A stretch of DNA of 33,343 nt, taken from NCBI GenBank assembly GCA_036266835.1, contig DATAXD010000044.1, positions 1 through 33,343 of the forward strand, given 5' to 3'. The DNA comes from Galbitalea sp036266835 (lineage in GTDB: Bacteria > Actinomycetota > Actinomycetes > Actinomycetales > Microbacteriaceae). Each line of letters starts with the position of its first letter. Position 1 is the stretch's first letter. Below are positions 7,355 to 16,449 of the stretch, piece by piece. The position numbers and the translations under genes were made by a program. The notes beneath the pieces were generated by a model. The model made no database searches, was not told the origin of the DNA, and saw only the letters and a list, made by a program, of their open reading frames with translations.

Positions 7355-9012
7355 GCGACGCTCTGCTCGCTGCCGCGCAGTCCTGGCGCGACCAGGATCC
7401 GGATGAGGAGACGCGCAAAGAACTCGACGACCTGCTGAAGGACGTCGCCGCCGGTAACGCAACCGCGCGGGCGGAGCTTCAGGACCGCTTCGCCTCGCGC
7501 CTCGAATTCGGCACTGCCGGCCTGCGCGGTGCGATTGGAGCCGGTCCGAACCGGATGAACCGAGTGCTCGTCGCCCAGGCCGCGGCGGGGCTTGCGGCAT
7601 TCCTCATCGGACGGGGAGGTGGCCAGTCGGTCGTGATCGGATACGACGGCCGGAAGAATTCGAGAATCTTCGCCTCGGACACCGCCGAGATCATGGCGGG
7701 TGCCGGCGTGCGCGCCATCCTGCTCCCCAGGCTGCTGCCGACACCGGTCCTCGCATTTGCGGTGCGCCACCTCGATACCAGCGCCGGCGTGATGGTTACC
7801 GCCAGTCACAACCCCGCGAGCGACAACGGCTACAAGGTCTACCTCGGCACCGACGATCACGGATCCCAGATCGTGCCACCCGCAGACGGGCAGATCGCCG
7901 CCGAGATCGAGAAGATAGCGAAGGGCGACATCCGTTCGCTTCCCCGAGCGACAGACTATGAGCAGGCGAGCGAGGCGGTCGTCCACGAATACGTTGCGGC
8001 AACGGCCGCGATCGGGAGAGCGGCAAGCCAACCGCGAGTCGTGTACACGGCGATGCACGGCGTCGGCTGGGAGACTGCCCGCCGGGTCTTTGTCAGCGCC
8101 GGGTTCGACGAGCCGAGGGTGGTCGAGAAGCAGATCGAGCCGGATGCCCAGTTCCCGACGGTCGCGTTCCCGAACCCCGAAGAGCCGGGTGCGCTCGACC
8201 TCGCGTTCGAACGGGCCACCCACGAGAAGGCCGAACTGGTGCTGGCAAACGATCCGGACGCCGATCGACTCGCCGTCGGAGTGCCGTCGAGCAACGGATG
8301 GCGTCGAATGAGCGGCAACGAGGTCGGGCTCCTGCTCGGTTGGCGGGCGGCATCAAGGGCCGCCACAACTGGCGGTGCTATCAAGGGGACGCTGGCCTGC
8401 TCGATCGTGAGCAGCCCGGGTCTCAAGGCGATCGCGGACGCGAGCGGCCTGACCCATGTCGAGACGCTGACCGGTTTCAAGTGGATCTCCCGCACACCGG
8501 ATCTCGCCTACGGTTTCGAGGAAGCACTCGGCTACCTCGTGGATCCGGAGGTTGTGCGCGATAAGGACGGGATTTCCGCGGCCGTCGATTTGCTCTCGCT
8601 GGCATCCGAACTGAAGGCGACCGGGAAGACCCTTGCCGACCACGCCGGCGAATTCGCGGAAAAGTTCGGCGCCTTCGCCTCGTCCCAGATCGCGCTGAGG
8701 TTTACCGACCTGTCGGAGATCCCGAAGCTGATGGAGCGCCTCCGGGCGAAGCCGCCGAAGCTCATCGGCGACCTGAAAGTCGACACGATGGACGACTTCG
8801 AACACGGCTTCGGCGACTTCGGCCCTAACGACATCCTTCGCATCTGGATGCACGACGGCGCACGAATCGTCGTCAGACCGAGCGGCACTGAGCCGAAGCT
8901 CAAGGTGTACATCGATTCGTCGAGCACCATGGGCGACGCGCAGGCGAGAATCGCCGAGGCCGAGGCGCGGGTGGCGATGCTCGACGCCGGGATGCGCGAG
9001 CTGCTCGCGTGA
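7351..9012 (+). CDS. Alpha-D-phosphohexomutase family phospho-sugar mutase
   Basis: A 553-residue member of the phosphoglucomutase/phosphomannomutase family, of the long type found beside nucleoside genes in Actinobacteria (PmmB-like). The phosphoserine loop is TASHNPASDNG with S152 as the phosphorylated serine. DPDADR is the Mg-binding loop, GFEEALGY the sugar-specificity loop, and RPSGTEPK the phosphate-binding loop. It begins at GTG 7351, overlapping the stop of the upstream gene. Placement after the purine nucleoside phosphorylase suggests action as a phosphopentomutase on ribose-1-phosphate, or as a hexose phosphate mutase feeding mannose metabolism together with manC. Family similarity alone does not settle the substrate. 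Confidence 0.9.
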   Translation: MSDALLAAAQSWRDQDPDEETRKELDDLLKDVAAGNATARAELQDRFASRLEFGTAGLRGAIGAGPNRMNRVLVAQAAAGLAAFLIGRGGGQSVVIGYDGRKNSRIFASDTAEIMAGAGVRAILLPRLLPTPVLAFAVRHLDTSAGVMVTASHNPASDNGYKVYLGTDDHGSQIVPPADGQIAAEIEKIAKGDIRSLPRATDYEQASEAVVHEYVAATAAIGRAASQPRVVYTAMHGVGWETARRVFVSAGFDEPRVVEKQIEPDAQFPTVAFPNPEEPGALDLAFERATHEKAELVLANDPDADRLAVGVPSSNGWRRMSGNEVGLLLGWRAASRAATTGGAIKGTLACSIVSSPGLKAIADASGLTHVETLTGFKWISRTPDLAYGFEEALGYLVDPEVVRDKDGISAAVDLLSLASELKATGKTLADHAGEFAEKFGAFASSQIALRFTDLSEIPKLMERLRAKPPKLIGDLKVDTMDDFEHGFGDFGPNDILRIWMHDGARIVVRPSGTEPKLKVYIDSSSTMGDAQARIAEAEARVAMLDAGMRELLA

Positions 9013-9039
9013 GCCGCATTGTGAGGCGCCCGACGACAC

Positions 9040-9312
9040 CTACCCCAGCGCGTCCTGCAGTTTCCGCGTGAGTTCCGCGGTATCGAAGTAGTTTTCGACC
9101 ACGATCACATCGGCGTTGGTCTTGCCGATGTCGCCGACGAACTCGGGACTGGTCAGGATGATCTGCGCGTCTCGTGCGTCTGCAGCCAACGTCCCGAGGT
9201 GCGCGGCGCTCACATCCGCCTCGATGCCGAGCCGACCGAGGACCCGCTCGGCATTGATCTTCAGGATGCCGCTCGAGCCGATGCCAGCCCCACAAATGGC
9301 GACGATTTTCAC
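9040..9312 (-). CDS. PTS EIIB component, lactose/ascorbate (UlaB/SgaB-like) type
   Basis: A 90-residue protein starting KIVAICGAGIGSSGI, where C7 is the expected phosphorylation site of the EIIB P-loop. In the phosphotransferase system it passes phosphate from EIIA to the incoming sugar. The GTG start at 9312 overlaps the stop of the EIIA gene by 4 bp, so the two are coupled. No EIIC membrane permease gene lies anywhere in the window, so this pair must work with a distant EIIC or act in regulation. It ends convergent with the phosphohexomutase gene, 27 bp away. Confidence 0.85.
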   Translation of the reverse strand: MKIVAICGAGIGSSGILKINAERVLGRLGIEADVSAAHLGTLAADARDAQIILTSPEFVGDIGKTNADVIVVENYFDTAELTRKLQDALG

Positions 9313-9752
9313 GTGGTTCCCAGAATGTGTCGAACATCCTCGATCGAGGTGGCGGCCGCCAGGTCGGCGATCGCCGTCGAATCGTTGAAGACGTTAGCAA
9401 GCTCGGCGACCAGCGCAATCTGGGCATCGGCCGTTGCTACCGCAAGCGCGACAACCACGCTCACCGGATCGTTGTACGGATGCCCGAAGTCGACCGGCGT
9501 CGAGAGGGTGACGACCGCGATCCCGTCGCGGATGACCGCGCGACCCGATCGGGCGTGGGCGAGTGCCAGACCCGGTGCGATCACGACGTAGGGTCCGTGC
9601 TCATCGATCATCCGGATCATCTCATCCGCGTACTCGGGTGTGGCGAGCCCGGCAGCATTCAACGCTGCACCCGCGGCACGCACGGCACCCCGCCAGTCAT
9701 CAACGCGGACGCCGAGGGCGACGGCCTCCGCGGGCAGCGATGGAAGCGCCAT
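9309..9752 (-). CDS. PTS EIIA component, fructose/mannitol/ascorbate type
   Basis: A 147-residue EIIA domain protein. GPYVVIAPGLALAHAR contains the phosphorylated histidine H66, in the place typical of UlaC/SgaA-like proteins. It would accept phosphate from HPr and pass it to EIIB. Its ATG directly follows the TAG stop of add (no gap), so it belongs to the minus-strand nucleoside operon. A PTS component at the end of a nucleoside salvage operon is unexpected; it may supply sugar-state signalling or serve an unlinked permease. Confidence 0.85.
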   Translation of the reverse strand: MALPSLPAEAVALGVRVDDWRGAVRAAGAALNAAGLATPEYADEMIRMIDEHGPYVVIAPGLALAHARSGRAVIRDGIAVVTLSTPVDFGHPYNDPVSVVVALAVATADAQIALVAELANVFNDSTAIADLAAATSIEDVRHILGTT

Positions 9753-10874
9753 CTAAGCGTGTCCGAAGCCGTCGAGGACCCGCCGGGCCAGATCATCGCG
9801 GTCCTCGTAAGAAAGGAACGCGGCCGCGGCGGCGTTTAGCTGGAACACTTCGAGATCGGCGAGATCGTATCCGAAGGCCTCGGCGAGCAGGAACAGCTCA
9901 CGACTGAGCGTCGTGTTGCTCATCAACCGATTGTCCGTGTTGACGGTCACCGCGAAGCCAAGCTGATAAAGCAAGTCGAAAGGGTGATCGATCATGTCCT
10001 CGCCCCACTGGGCGATCGTTCCGGTCTGCAGGTTCGACGATGGCGAGGTCTCGAGCGCGATCTCGCGATCCTTGACCCACTGCGCGATCGGGCCGAGCGC
10101 GACGAAGCTGCTCTCGTCGTCCTCGCGTTCAAGTGAGATGTCTTCGGCGATGCGCACGCCGTGGCCCAGTCGCATCGCGCGGCCGTCGAACAGGGCACTC
10201 TCGATGCTCGCAAGGCCCGCGGCCTCGCCGGCATGAACCGTTCGCGGCATGTACTCGCGAGCGAGATAGTCGAATGCCGCGCGCAGGTTCGAGGGCGGGA
10301 AACCGTTCTCCGGGCCAGCAATATCGAATCCGACGACGCCCTGGTCGCGGTGACGTACCGCCAACTGGGCTATTTCGAGGCCGCGGTCGAGGTGTCGCAT
10401 TGCGCTGACGAGTTGGCCAACACGGATGCTGCCACCGGTCTTCGCGACATCGTCGACCCCGGCATCCAGTCCGGCTTGCACCGCCTCAACGGTCTCATCA
10501 AGTGACAGGCCACCGGTAAGGTGCTGTTCGGGCGCCCAGCGGATCTCACCGTAGATAACGCCGTCGGCTCCCAGATCCTGGACGAACTCGCGGGCAACCC
10601 GGTGGAGATTGTCAGCGGTCTGCATGACGGCAATCGTCAGGTCGAAGGTTTTGAGGTAGTCGACGAGGTCGCCGGAGTCGCAACTCTCGTCGAACCAGTC
10701 CTGCAGGGAGTCGGGGTCGTCCGCCGGTGTCTCGACGCCGGCGGCATCCGCGAGCTCGAGGATGGTTTCGGTGCGCAGTCCGCCGTCGAGATGGTCGTGC
10801 AGGGAGACTTTCGGAAGGGTCGTAATGCTCGTGCCGTCGAATGGAAGAACGAAGTCCGCACCCGGTGAGGTCAT
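9753..10874 (-). CDS. add: Adenosine deaminase
   Basis: A 373-residue enzyme that converts (deoxy)adenosine to (deoxy)inosine, making it a substrate for purine nucleoside phosphorylase. The zinc-binding signature KVSLHDHLDGGLR is a slight variant of the usual LHxHLDG. HAGEAAG carries the metal-ligand histidine and catalytic glutamate, LGHGVRI another active-site histidine, and VTVNTDNRLMS the conserved aspartate region. It lies 20 bp after deoA and is followed immediately by the PTS EIIA gene, so it is an internal gene of the nucleoside operon. Confidence 0.94.
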   Translation of the reverse strand: MTSPGADFVLPFDGTSITTLPKVSLHDHLDGGLRTETILELADAAGVETPADDPDSLQDWFDESCDSGDLVDYLKTFDLTIAVMQTADNLHRVAREFVQDLGADGVIYGEIRWAPEQHLTGGLSLDETVEAVQAGLDAGVDDVAKTGGSIRVGQLVSAMRHLDRGLEIAQLAVRHRDQGVVGFDIAGPENGFPPSNLRAAFDYLAREYMPRTVHAGEAAGLASIESALFDGRAMRLGHGVRIAEDISLEREDDESSFVALGPIAQWVKDREIALETSPSSNLQTGTIAQWGEDMIDHPFDLLYQLGFAVTVNTDNRLMSNTTLSRELFLLAEAFGYDLADLEVFQLNAAAAAFLSYEDRDDLARRVLDGFGHA

Positions 10875-10894
10875 GTCACAAGGCTACTAGCCCC

Positions 10895-12190
10895 CTAACC
10901 GGGGATGCGGTCTGCAATCAGGGGGCCACCGGTGTGGATGTCGCTGCCCGCATCGCCGATTTCCCACGCGCCCTCGACGGCCTCGAGGGCGCGCTCGAAG
11001 CGGGCGGTATCGTGCGAGTGCAGCGTGAACAGCGGCTGGCCAGTCGTCACGGCGTCCCCCGGCTTCGCGTGCAGGTCGATTCCCGCCGCGTGCTGCACCG
11101 GATCCTGCTGGCGGGCACGCCCGGCACCGAGCCGCCAGGCACCGATCCCAAAGGGCAACGCCTCCTGTCGCACGAGAACGCCCGAGCGCGGCGCAACGAC
11201 GACCTGACTTTCGCGCGGCTGAGGCAACGCAGCATCGGGGTCCCCGCCCTGAGCCGAGATCATTGCCCGCCAGGTGTCCATCGCGCGACCGTCGGCGAGA
11301 GCAGCCGCCGGGTCCGCATCCGGATGCCCGGCCAGAGTCAGCATCTCGTGCGCCAGCGCAACCGTCAGCTCGACGACATCGGCTGGCCCGCCGCCCGAAA
11401 GCACCTCGACCGACTCTCGAACCTCATTGGCGTTGCCGATCGTCAGACCGAGCGGGACGTTCATGTTGGTGAGCAGCGCAACTGTCGCGACGTTGGCATC
11501 CGCGCCCAGGCGCACCATGGTCTCCGCGAGTTCGCGCCCACGCGCCGGATCCTGCAGGAACGCGCCGGATCCGAATTTCACGTCGAGCACCAGTGAGGCA
11601 GTGCCCTCGGCGATCTTCTTACTCATGATCGACGAAGCGATGAGCGGGATGGCCTCGACGGTGCCGGTGATGTCCCGAAGGGCATACAGCTTGCCGTCGG
11701 CCGGCGCCAGCGAAGCCCCCGCGGCGCACACCACGGCTCCTACCGCATCCAGCTGCGCATAGAACTCGTCGGTCGACAGCGACGCCCGCCAGCCCTTGAT
11801 GCTCTCCAGTTTGTCGAGTGTGCCGCCGGTGTGCCCGAGCCCACGGCCGGATAGTTGTGGCACCGCGACGCCGAAGGATGCCACGAGCGGCGCGAGCGGC
11901 AGAGTGATCTTGTCTCCGACGCCGCCGGTCGAGTGCTTGTCCGTCGTCTTCTTCGACAGGCGCGAGAAGTCGAGCCGCTCGCCACTGTCGACCATCGCGA
12001 ACGTCAGGTCACGAATCTCTCCGCGACCCATCCCGTTCAGGAAGATCGCCATGGTCATCGCGGACATCTGCTCGTCGGCGACATAGCCGCGCGTGTATGC
12101 GTCGATCAACCAATTGATCTGAGCGGTGGTGAGTTCGTCGCCATCACGTTTCACGCGAATGAGGTCGACTACGTCGAACGGTTCAACCAC
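10895..12190 (-). CDS. deoA: Thymidine phosphorylase
   Basis: About 431 residues. The enzyme cleaves thymidine or deoxyuridine with phosphate to base plus deoxyribose-1-phosphate. The family signature is clear: KHSTGGVGDKITLPLAPL and SGRGLGHTGGTLDKLESI form the phosphate and nucleoside sites between an N-terminal alpha domain and the alpha/beta domain. I chose GTG 12190 (VVEPFDVVDLIRVKRDG), because AGGAAAG precedes it on the minus strand in the 10-bp gap after the permease stop. A longer open frame to 12271 would overlap the permease gene. Together with Cdd upstream it would complete pyrimidine deoxynucleoside breakdown. Confidence 0.94.
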   Translation of the reverse strand: MVEPFDVVDLIRVKRDGDELTTAQINWLIDAYTRGYVADEQMSAMTMAIFLNGMGRGEIRDLTFAMVDSGERLDFSRLSKKTTDKHSTGGVGDKITLPLAPLVASFGVAVPQLSGRGLGHTGGTLDKLESIKGWRASLSTDEFYAQLDAVGAVVCAAGASLAPADGKLYALRDITGTVEAIPLIASSIMSKKIAEGTASLVLDVKFGSGAFLQDPARGRELAETMVRLGADANVATVALLTNMNVPLGLTIGNANEVRESVEVLSGGGPADVVELTVALAHEMLTLAGHPDADPAAALADGRAMDTWRAMISAQGGDPDAALPQPRESQVVVAPRSGVLVRQEALPFGIGAWRLGAGRARQQDPVQHAAGIDLHAKPGDAVTTGQPLFTLHSHDTARFERALEAVEGAWEIGDAGSDIHTGGPLIADRIPG

Positions 12191-12200
12191 GAAGACTTTC

Positions 12201-13484
12201 CTACGACTTGATGTACGGCTTGCCTGCGGCGGCAGGCGGACGAACCCGACCGACGAAACCGGCGACGGCAAGGATCGTCACGACGTACGGCAGCATCAGC
12301 AGGAAGTCGTTCGGCACCGCCGAGCCCGAGGTGCTGAATGCGCTCTGCAGATCCGTGCAGAACCCGAACAGCAGCGCAGCGAACATCGCGCGAATCGGAT
12401 GCCATCCGCCGAAGATCACTGCGGCCAGCGCGATATACCCGGCGCCGTTGGTGATGTTCGCATCGAAGGGCCCCACGTCGCCGAGCGTGAACCAGGAGCC
12501 ACCGATCCCCACGATCGCGCCAGCGAGCGCGACGTTCCAGAAGCGGGTGCGCCCGACGTTGATTCCGACGGTATCGGCCGCCTGCGGATGCTCACCCACC
12601 GAACGAAGTCGAAGTCCCCAGCGCGTGCGGTACAAGCCGATGGTCACCAGCACGACCGCGACATACATGAGGTAGACAATCACGTTCTGTCCGAACAGCA
12701 CGGGGCCGATGATCGGGATCGCGCTCAGGAGCGGGATGTTGAAATTCTGCAGAGCCGGGAACGAGTTGAGCGCCGTGTTGGTCGTGAGCACTTGCTGGTA
12801 CACGAACGTCGTAAGCCCGATGACCAGGAAGTTGAGCACGACGCCGACGATGACCTGGTTGACCCAGTACTTGATGGTGAACGCTCCGAGCACGAAGGAC
12901 ACGAGCACCCCGGCCGCAGCCGCGGCGATGATCCCGGCAATCGCAGAGTGCGTTGCCGTCGCGGTGAGCGCCGAAACGAACGCTCCCGCGAGCAGCTGCC
13001 CCTCGATCGCGATGTTCGTCACTCCGACCCGCTCCGAAATCACGCCACCCAGCGAGCCGAAGATGTACGGGGTGCTGGCTCCAACCGTGCCGACGAGGAG
13101 GGCCGTGATGTAGAACGGATTCGAATTGCCGGCGGAAGCCCAGATCAGGAATCCGGTGATGATGAACAGGGCGAAGATCGCGATATACCAGAACGGCGTC
13201 TTGATCTGGCGCCGGGTGAGGACGGCCGAGACCACCGCGAGAACTACCGCCACAATCGCGATGACGATGTCAACCGGTCGGGCCGGGATCGTCAGTGGCG
13301 CGATCGCCGACCCACCGTTTGCCGTGAACTCGAACACGGTCTTGCCATCGCGACCAAACACGATGAGCAACACGACGGCGAGCACCGCGAAAATACCGAG
13401 GCCGATGGAGGCCTTCCAAGGAAGGCGCACCAACGGACTCGTCGAATGCTCCACCTCTGCCGGAGTCGTTGCAACCGCACTCAT
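12201..13484 (-). CDS. Nucleoside ABC transporter permease (second subunit)
   Basis: A 427-residue very hydrophobic protein of the BPD_transp_2 permease family, with a first membrane span at about residues 28-46 and roughly ten in all. The segment IFGSLGGVISERVGVTNIAIEG is shortened here to its key part SERVGVTNIAIEG, typical of BMP-linked nucleoside permeases such as NupQ/YufQ. It would form the membrane channel as a heterodimer with the permease encoded just upstream. The ATG overlaps the stop of that gene (ATGA). It lies between the partner permease and deoA, which supports nucleosides as substrate. Confidence 0.9.
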   Translation of the reverse strand: MSAVATTPAEVEHSTSPLVRLPWKASIGLGIFAVLAVVLLIVFGRDGKTVFEFTANGGSAIAPLTIPARPVDIVIAIVAVVLAVVSAVLTRRQIKTPFWYIAIFALFIITGFLIWASAGNSNPFYITALLVGTVGASTPYIFGSLGGVISERVGVTNIAIEGQLLAGAFVSALTATATHSAIAGIIAAAAAGVLVSFVLGAFTIKYWVNQVIVGVVLNFLVIGLTTFVYQQVLTTNTALNSFPALQNFNIPLLSAIPIIGPVLFGQNVIVYLMYVAVVLVTIGLYRTRWGLRLRSVGEHPQAADTVGINVGRTRFWNVALAGAIVGIGGSWFTLGDVGPFDANITNGAGYIALAAVIFGGWHPIRAMFAALLFGFCTDLQSAFSTSGSAVPNDFLLMLPYVVTILAVAGFVGRVRPPAAAGKPYIKS

Positions 13485-14821
13485 TTCGCCGTCACCGCCT
13501 TACCCGTCTGAATCTGTTTCGGCGACTTCACTCTGGGTTTAGATCCCGGAGCCGGGGTGCGGAAGATGGAGCGCACCAACGGCGGAGCAGCGAGGAACAG
13601 CACGATCACCGCCTCGATGACCGGAATGATGTTGACGTTCACGCCCTGGCTGGCCTGCATCGTGTAACTGCCGGCCTGGAGAACCCCGAACAGGATGCCG
13701 GCGGCGAAGACCCCGCCGGGACGCGACCGGCCGAGAAGGGCTACCGTGATGGCCGTGAATCCGATGCCGGAGTCGATGCCTCGGTCAAACCCTCCGGTGA
13801 CCTGCCCGAGCACCTCATACACTCCCGCGAATGCAATCAGCAGTCCCGAGATTGTCATCACGTAGATGTACATCCGGTTGATCCGGATGCCGGCGACCCG
13901 GGCCGCGCGCGGGTTCTCGCCAACCGCGCGCAACTTGAAGCCGAGGCTCGAACGCGACAGCAACCACCAGCAGAACACGGCGATGCCGATGACAAGAATA
14001 AACCCGATGTTGACCGCCGGTGGACTCCCGAGGATCGGGTAGAAGATCGCGGTGCTTTTCTCGGGTGGACTAATCGGAGCGTTCGATCCCGGTACCTGCA
14101 GCACCGGGGAGTTCAACAGGTAGTCCAGCAGGTAGAGCGCCACGTAGTTGAGCATGATCGTGACGATCACCTCGTGTGCCCCGGTTCGTGCCTTGAGGAA
14201 TCCGACGACGAAAGCCCAAAAGCCGCCCGCGACGAGACCGGCAAGGATTGCAACGATGATGTGGATGCCCGGGGGCAGCGTCAGGGCAAAACCCACCCAT
14301 CCGGCAGCTGCGGCGCTCACGATGATGATGCCTGTACCACCGATGTTGAACACGCCCGATCGAAACCCGACCGCAACTCCGAGACCAGCGGCGATGAGCG
14401 GCGTGGAGAAGCTGAGCGCGGCCAGGAACGAGTTGGCACCCGCACTGAAGCTCGGTGCCGTGTAGTCGAACACGCCCCCGCGAAAGATCGCCGAGTACGC
14501 GCCCGACACCGACTGCCAGATCGCACCGAGTGTGTCGCCCGGTCGCGCGAGGAAGTAGCCGGACGCCGCCTGTACGTTCGGATCGGTCGCCGCAATCAGG
14601 ATGCCGCCGATGACGAGCGCCGAGAACACCGCAAGGATGGTCAGCACCGCGCTGCCGCTCAGGACGTCGCGCAGCACAGAATTGAGGCGGTTGCCCGAGG
14701 GCTCCGGGCGATCGGTCGTCGCGAGCGCCGACGGGGCGATCTGATCGGTTTCCAGACCGGTGTTCTTAGACACGCGCGCGGTATCGGCGACGGGCACCGA
14801 TGCCGGGAGTTCGTCACTCAC
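13481..14821 (-). CDS. Nucleoside ABC transporter permease (first subunit)
   Basis: A 446-residue inner-membrane permease of the BPD_transp_2 family, NupP/YufP-like. A polar N-terminus of about 50 residues precedes the first span (VLTILAVFSALVIGGILIA), and GFRSGVFNIGGTG matches the conserved cytoplasmic loop that contacts the ATPase. The GTG start at 14821 overlaps the ATPase gene stop by 4 bp, so translation is coupled. It should pair with the next permease and the double ATPase to import purine and pyrimidine nucleosides delivered by the BMP lipoprotein. Confidence 0.9.
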   Translation of the reverse strand: MSDELPASVPVADTARVSKNTGLETDQIAPSALATTDRPEPSGNRLNSVLRDVLSGSAVLTILAVFSALVIGGILIAATDPNVQAASGYFLARPGDTLGAIWQSVSGAYSAIFRGGVFDYTAPSFSAGANSFLAALSFSTPLIAAGLGVAVGFRSGVFNIGGTGIIIVSAAAAGWVGFALTLPPGIHIIVAILAGLVAGGFWAFVVGFLKARTGAHEVIVTIMLNYVALYLLDYLLNSPVLQVPGSNAPISPPEKSTAIFYPILGSPPAVNIGFILVIGIAVFCWWLLSRSSLGFKLRAVGENPRAARVAGIRINRMYIYVMTISGLLIAFAGVYEVLGQVTGGFDRGIDSGIGFTAITVALLGRSRPGGVFAAGILFGVLQAGSYTMQASQGVNVNIIPVIEAVIVLFLAAPPLVRSIFRTPAPGSKPRVKSPKQIQTGKAVTAK

Positions 14822-16335
14822 GCTGCCAGCTCCGTTCCCTCGGGCAGTTCGCCTGCCATCATCAGGCCGAGGACCGCGCGCGGAGTGTCGCCCTTCACGA
14901 TGCCGACGATTTGCCCGCGATACATCACGGCGATGCGGTCCGCGAGGGCTACGACTTCGTCGAGTTCCGTCGAAACCACGATCACCGGAACTCCGGCGTC
15001 CCGGGTCGCGACGATCTGCTCGTGCACGAATTCGATCGAGCCCACGTCGAGGCCGCGCGTGGGTTGCGCTGCGACGAACAGCCGAAGGTCGCGGCTGAGT
15101 TCCCTGGCGAGGACCACCTTCTGCTGGTTGCCACCGGACAGACGCCCGACAAGAGTGTCGATGCCCTGGCTGCGCACGTCGAATTGAATCGTCTTGACCT
15201 TTGCAAACTCGGCGAGCGCACCGAGCTGCAGTGAGCCCGCCTTGACGAACGGGGCGCCATCCGCTCGATCTAGCATGAGGTTCTCGGCGATCGTGAATTC
15301 TGACACGAGGGCGTCTTCCTGCCGATCCTCCGGAATGAATCCGACACCGGCGCCGAGCACCTTCGCGATCGCGAGTTGCCGCAGGCTCTTGCCGTCGAGC
15401 TCGATGGTGCCGATAACGCGATCCTGGAGACCGAGCAGAGCTTCGGTCAGTTCCGTCTGTCCGTTGCCCTGAACCCCTGCGATGGCAAGAATCTCGCCAG
15501 CGCGAACCTCGAACGACACGTCGTCGACGACGGGCTGGTCGATGGCGTCGATTACGGTCAGGTTCCTGACAACGAGCGCGTGCTCCCCGGTCGTGGCCTT
15601 GGACTTGGTCACCGTCAGTTCGACTGCGCGCCCCACCATCATCGAGGCCAGCTCGGCGTTGGATGCGGTCGGCTTCGCCTCGCCAACCACCTTGCCGAGA
15701 CGTACGACCGTGATCCGGTCGGCAACCTCGCGGACCTCGCGAAGCTTGTGTGTGATGAAGACGATCGCGGTTCCGTTGTCGCGTAGCTGCCTCATGATCG
15801 CCATGAGCTCGTCGGTTTCCTGCGGGGTCAGCACGGCGGTCGGTTCATCGAAGACGAGAACCTTCGCGTCCCGCGACAGCGCCTTGATGATCTCGACCCG
15901 CTGCTGGACGCCAACGGGCAGATCTTCGACCAATGCATCCGGATTCAGATCAAAGCCGAAGCGTGCGGAGATTTCGCGCACCTTCGCGCGCGCAGCGGGG
16001 AGGTCGAGGAACCCGAGTTTCGACTCCTCGTGACCCAGCATCACATTCTCGGCAACGGTGAAGACGGGAATGAGCATGAAGTGCTGGTGCACCATGCCGA
16101 TGCCGGCGCGGGCGGCATCCCCGGGGCCGGCGAAATGCTGGACGACATCGTCGAGCAGGATCTCGCCGGAATCCGATCGATACAGGCCGTACAGGATGTT
16201 CATGAGGGTCGACTTGCCCGCGCCGTTTTCACCGAGAAGGCAGTGGATCTCACCGGGCTCGACCGTGAGGTCGATGTGGTCGTTTGCGACCAGTGCGCCG
16301 AACGTCTTTGTAATCGACCGCAGTTCGAGTTTCAT
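14818..16335 (-). CDS. Nucleoside ABC transporter ATP-binding protein (two ABC domains)
   Basis: A 505-residue duplicated ATPase like NupO/YufO and the monosaccharide type importers. The N-terminal domain has Walker A GENGAGKST, an atypical signature loop LPVGVQQRVEI, and Walker B with DEPTAVLTPQE. The C-terminal domain has a degenerate Walker A (GVQGNGQTE), a good signature LSGGNQQKV, and TRGLDVGSIEF after Walker B. Unequal nucleotide-binding domains are normal for this family. It energises the two permeases encoded downstream, with overlapping reading frames, and follows the BMP lipoprotein gene after a 114-bp gap with a strong stem-loop. Confidence 0.94.
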   Translation of the reverse strand: MKLELRSITKTFGALVANDHIDLTVEPGEIHCLLGENGAGKSTLMNILYGLYRSDSGEILLDDVVQHFAGPGDAARAGIGMVHQHFMLIPVFTVAENVMLGHEESKLGFLDLPAARAKVREISARFGFDLNPDALVEDLPVGVQQRVEIIKALSRDAKVLVFDEPTAVLTPQETDELMAIMRQLRDNGTAIVFITHKLREVREVADRITVVRLGKVVGEAKPTASNAELASMMVGRAVELTVTKSKATTGEHALVVRNLTVIDAIDQPVVDDVSFEVRAGEILAIAGVQGNGQTELTEALLGLQDRVIGTIELDGKSLRQLAIAKVLGAGVGFIPEDRQEDALVSEFTIAENLMLDRADGAPFVKAGSLQLGALAEFAKVKTIQFDVRSQGIDTLVGRLSGGNQQKVVLARELSRDLRLFVAAQPTRGLDVGSIEFVHEQIVATRDAGVPVIVVSTELDEVVALADRIAVMYRGQIVGIVKGDTPRAVLGLMMAGELPEGTELAA

Positions 16336-16376
16336 GGCGTGTTGTTGCGTCCCAATCCACGAGGGGGAATGACCGC

Positions 16377-16420
16377 ACCGGCCGGGCGCGACTCGCTCTC
16401 GCGAGCCTCACCCGACCGGT
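16377..16420 (-). promoter_or_regulatory. Stem-loop between the BMP lipoprotein and ABC ATPase genes
   Basis: ACCGGCCGGG (16377-16386) and CCCGACCGGT (16411-16420) pair at 9 of 10 positions, and an inner stem CTCGC (16392-16396) pairs with GCGAG (16401-16405). There is no T-run on the minus strand. Such hairpins after solute-binding-protein genes often protect the upstream message or cause partial termination, allowing more binding protein than transporter. That role is inferred from placement. Confidence 0.5.
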
Positions 16421-16449
16421 GTTCGATCAGTGTGAAGCGTACTACCTGG

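Noticed and set aside
12191..12271. Longer N-terminus for thymidine phosphorylase
   Set aside because: It would overlap the permease gene by 71 bp and lacks family similarity; GTG 12190 has a good ribosome binding site.
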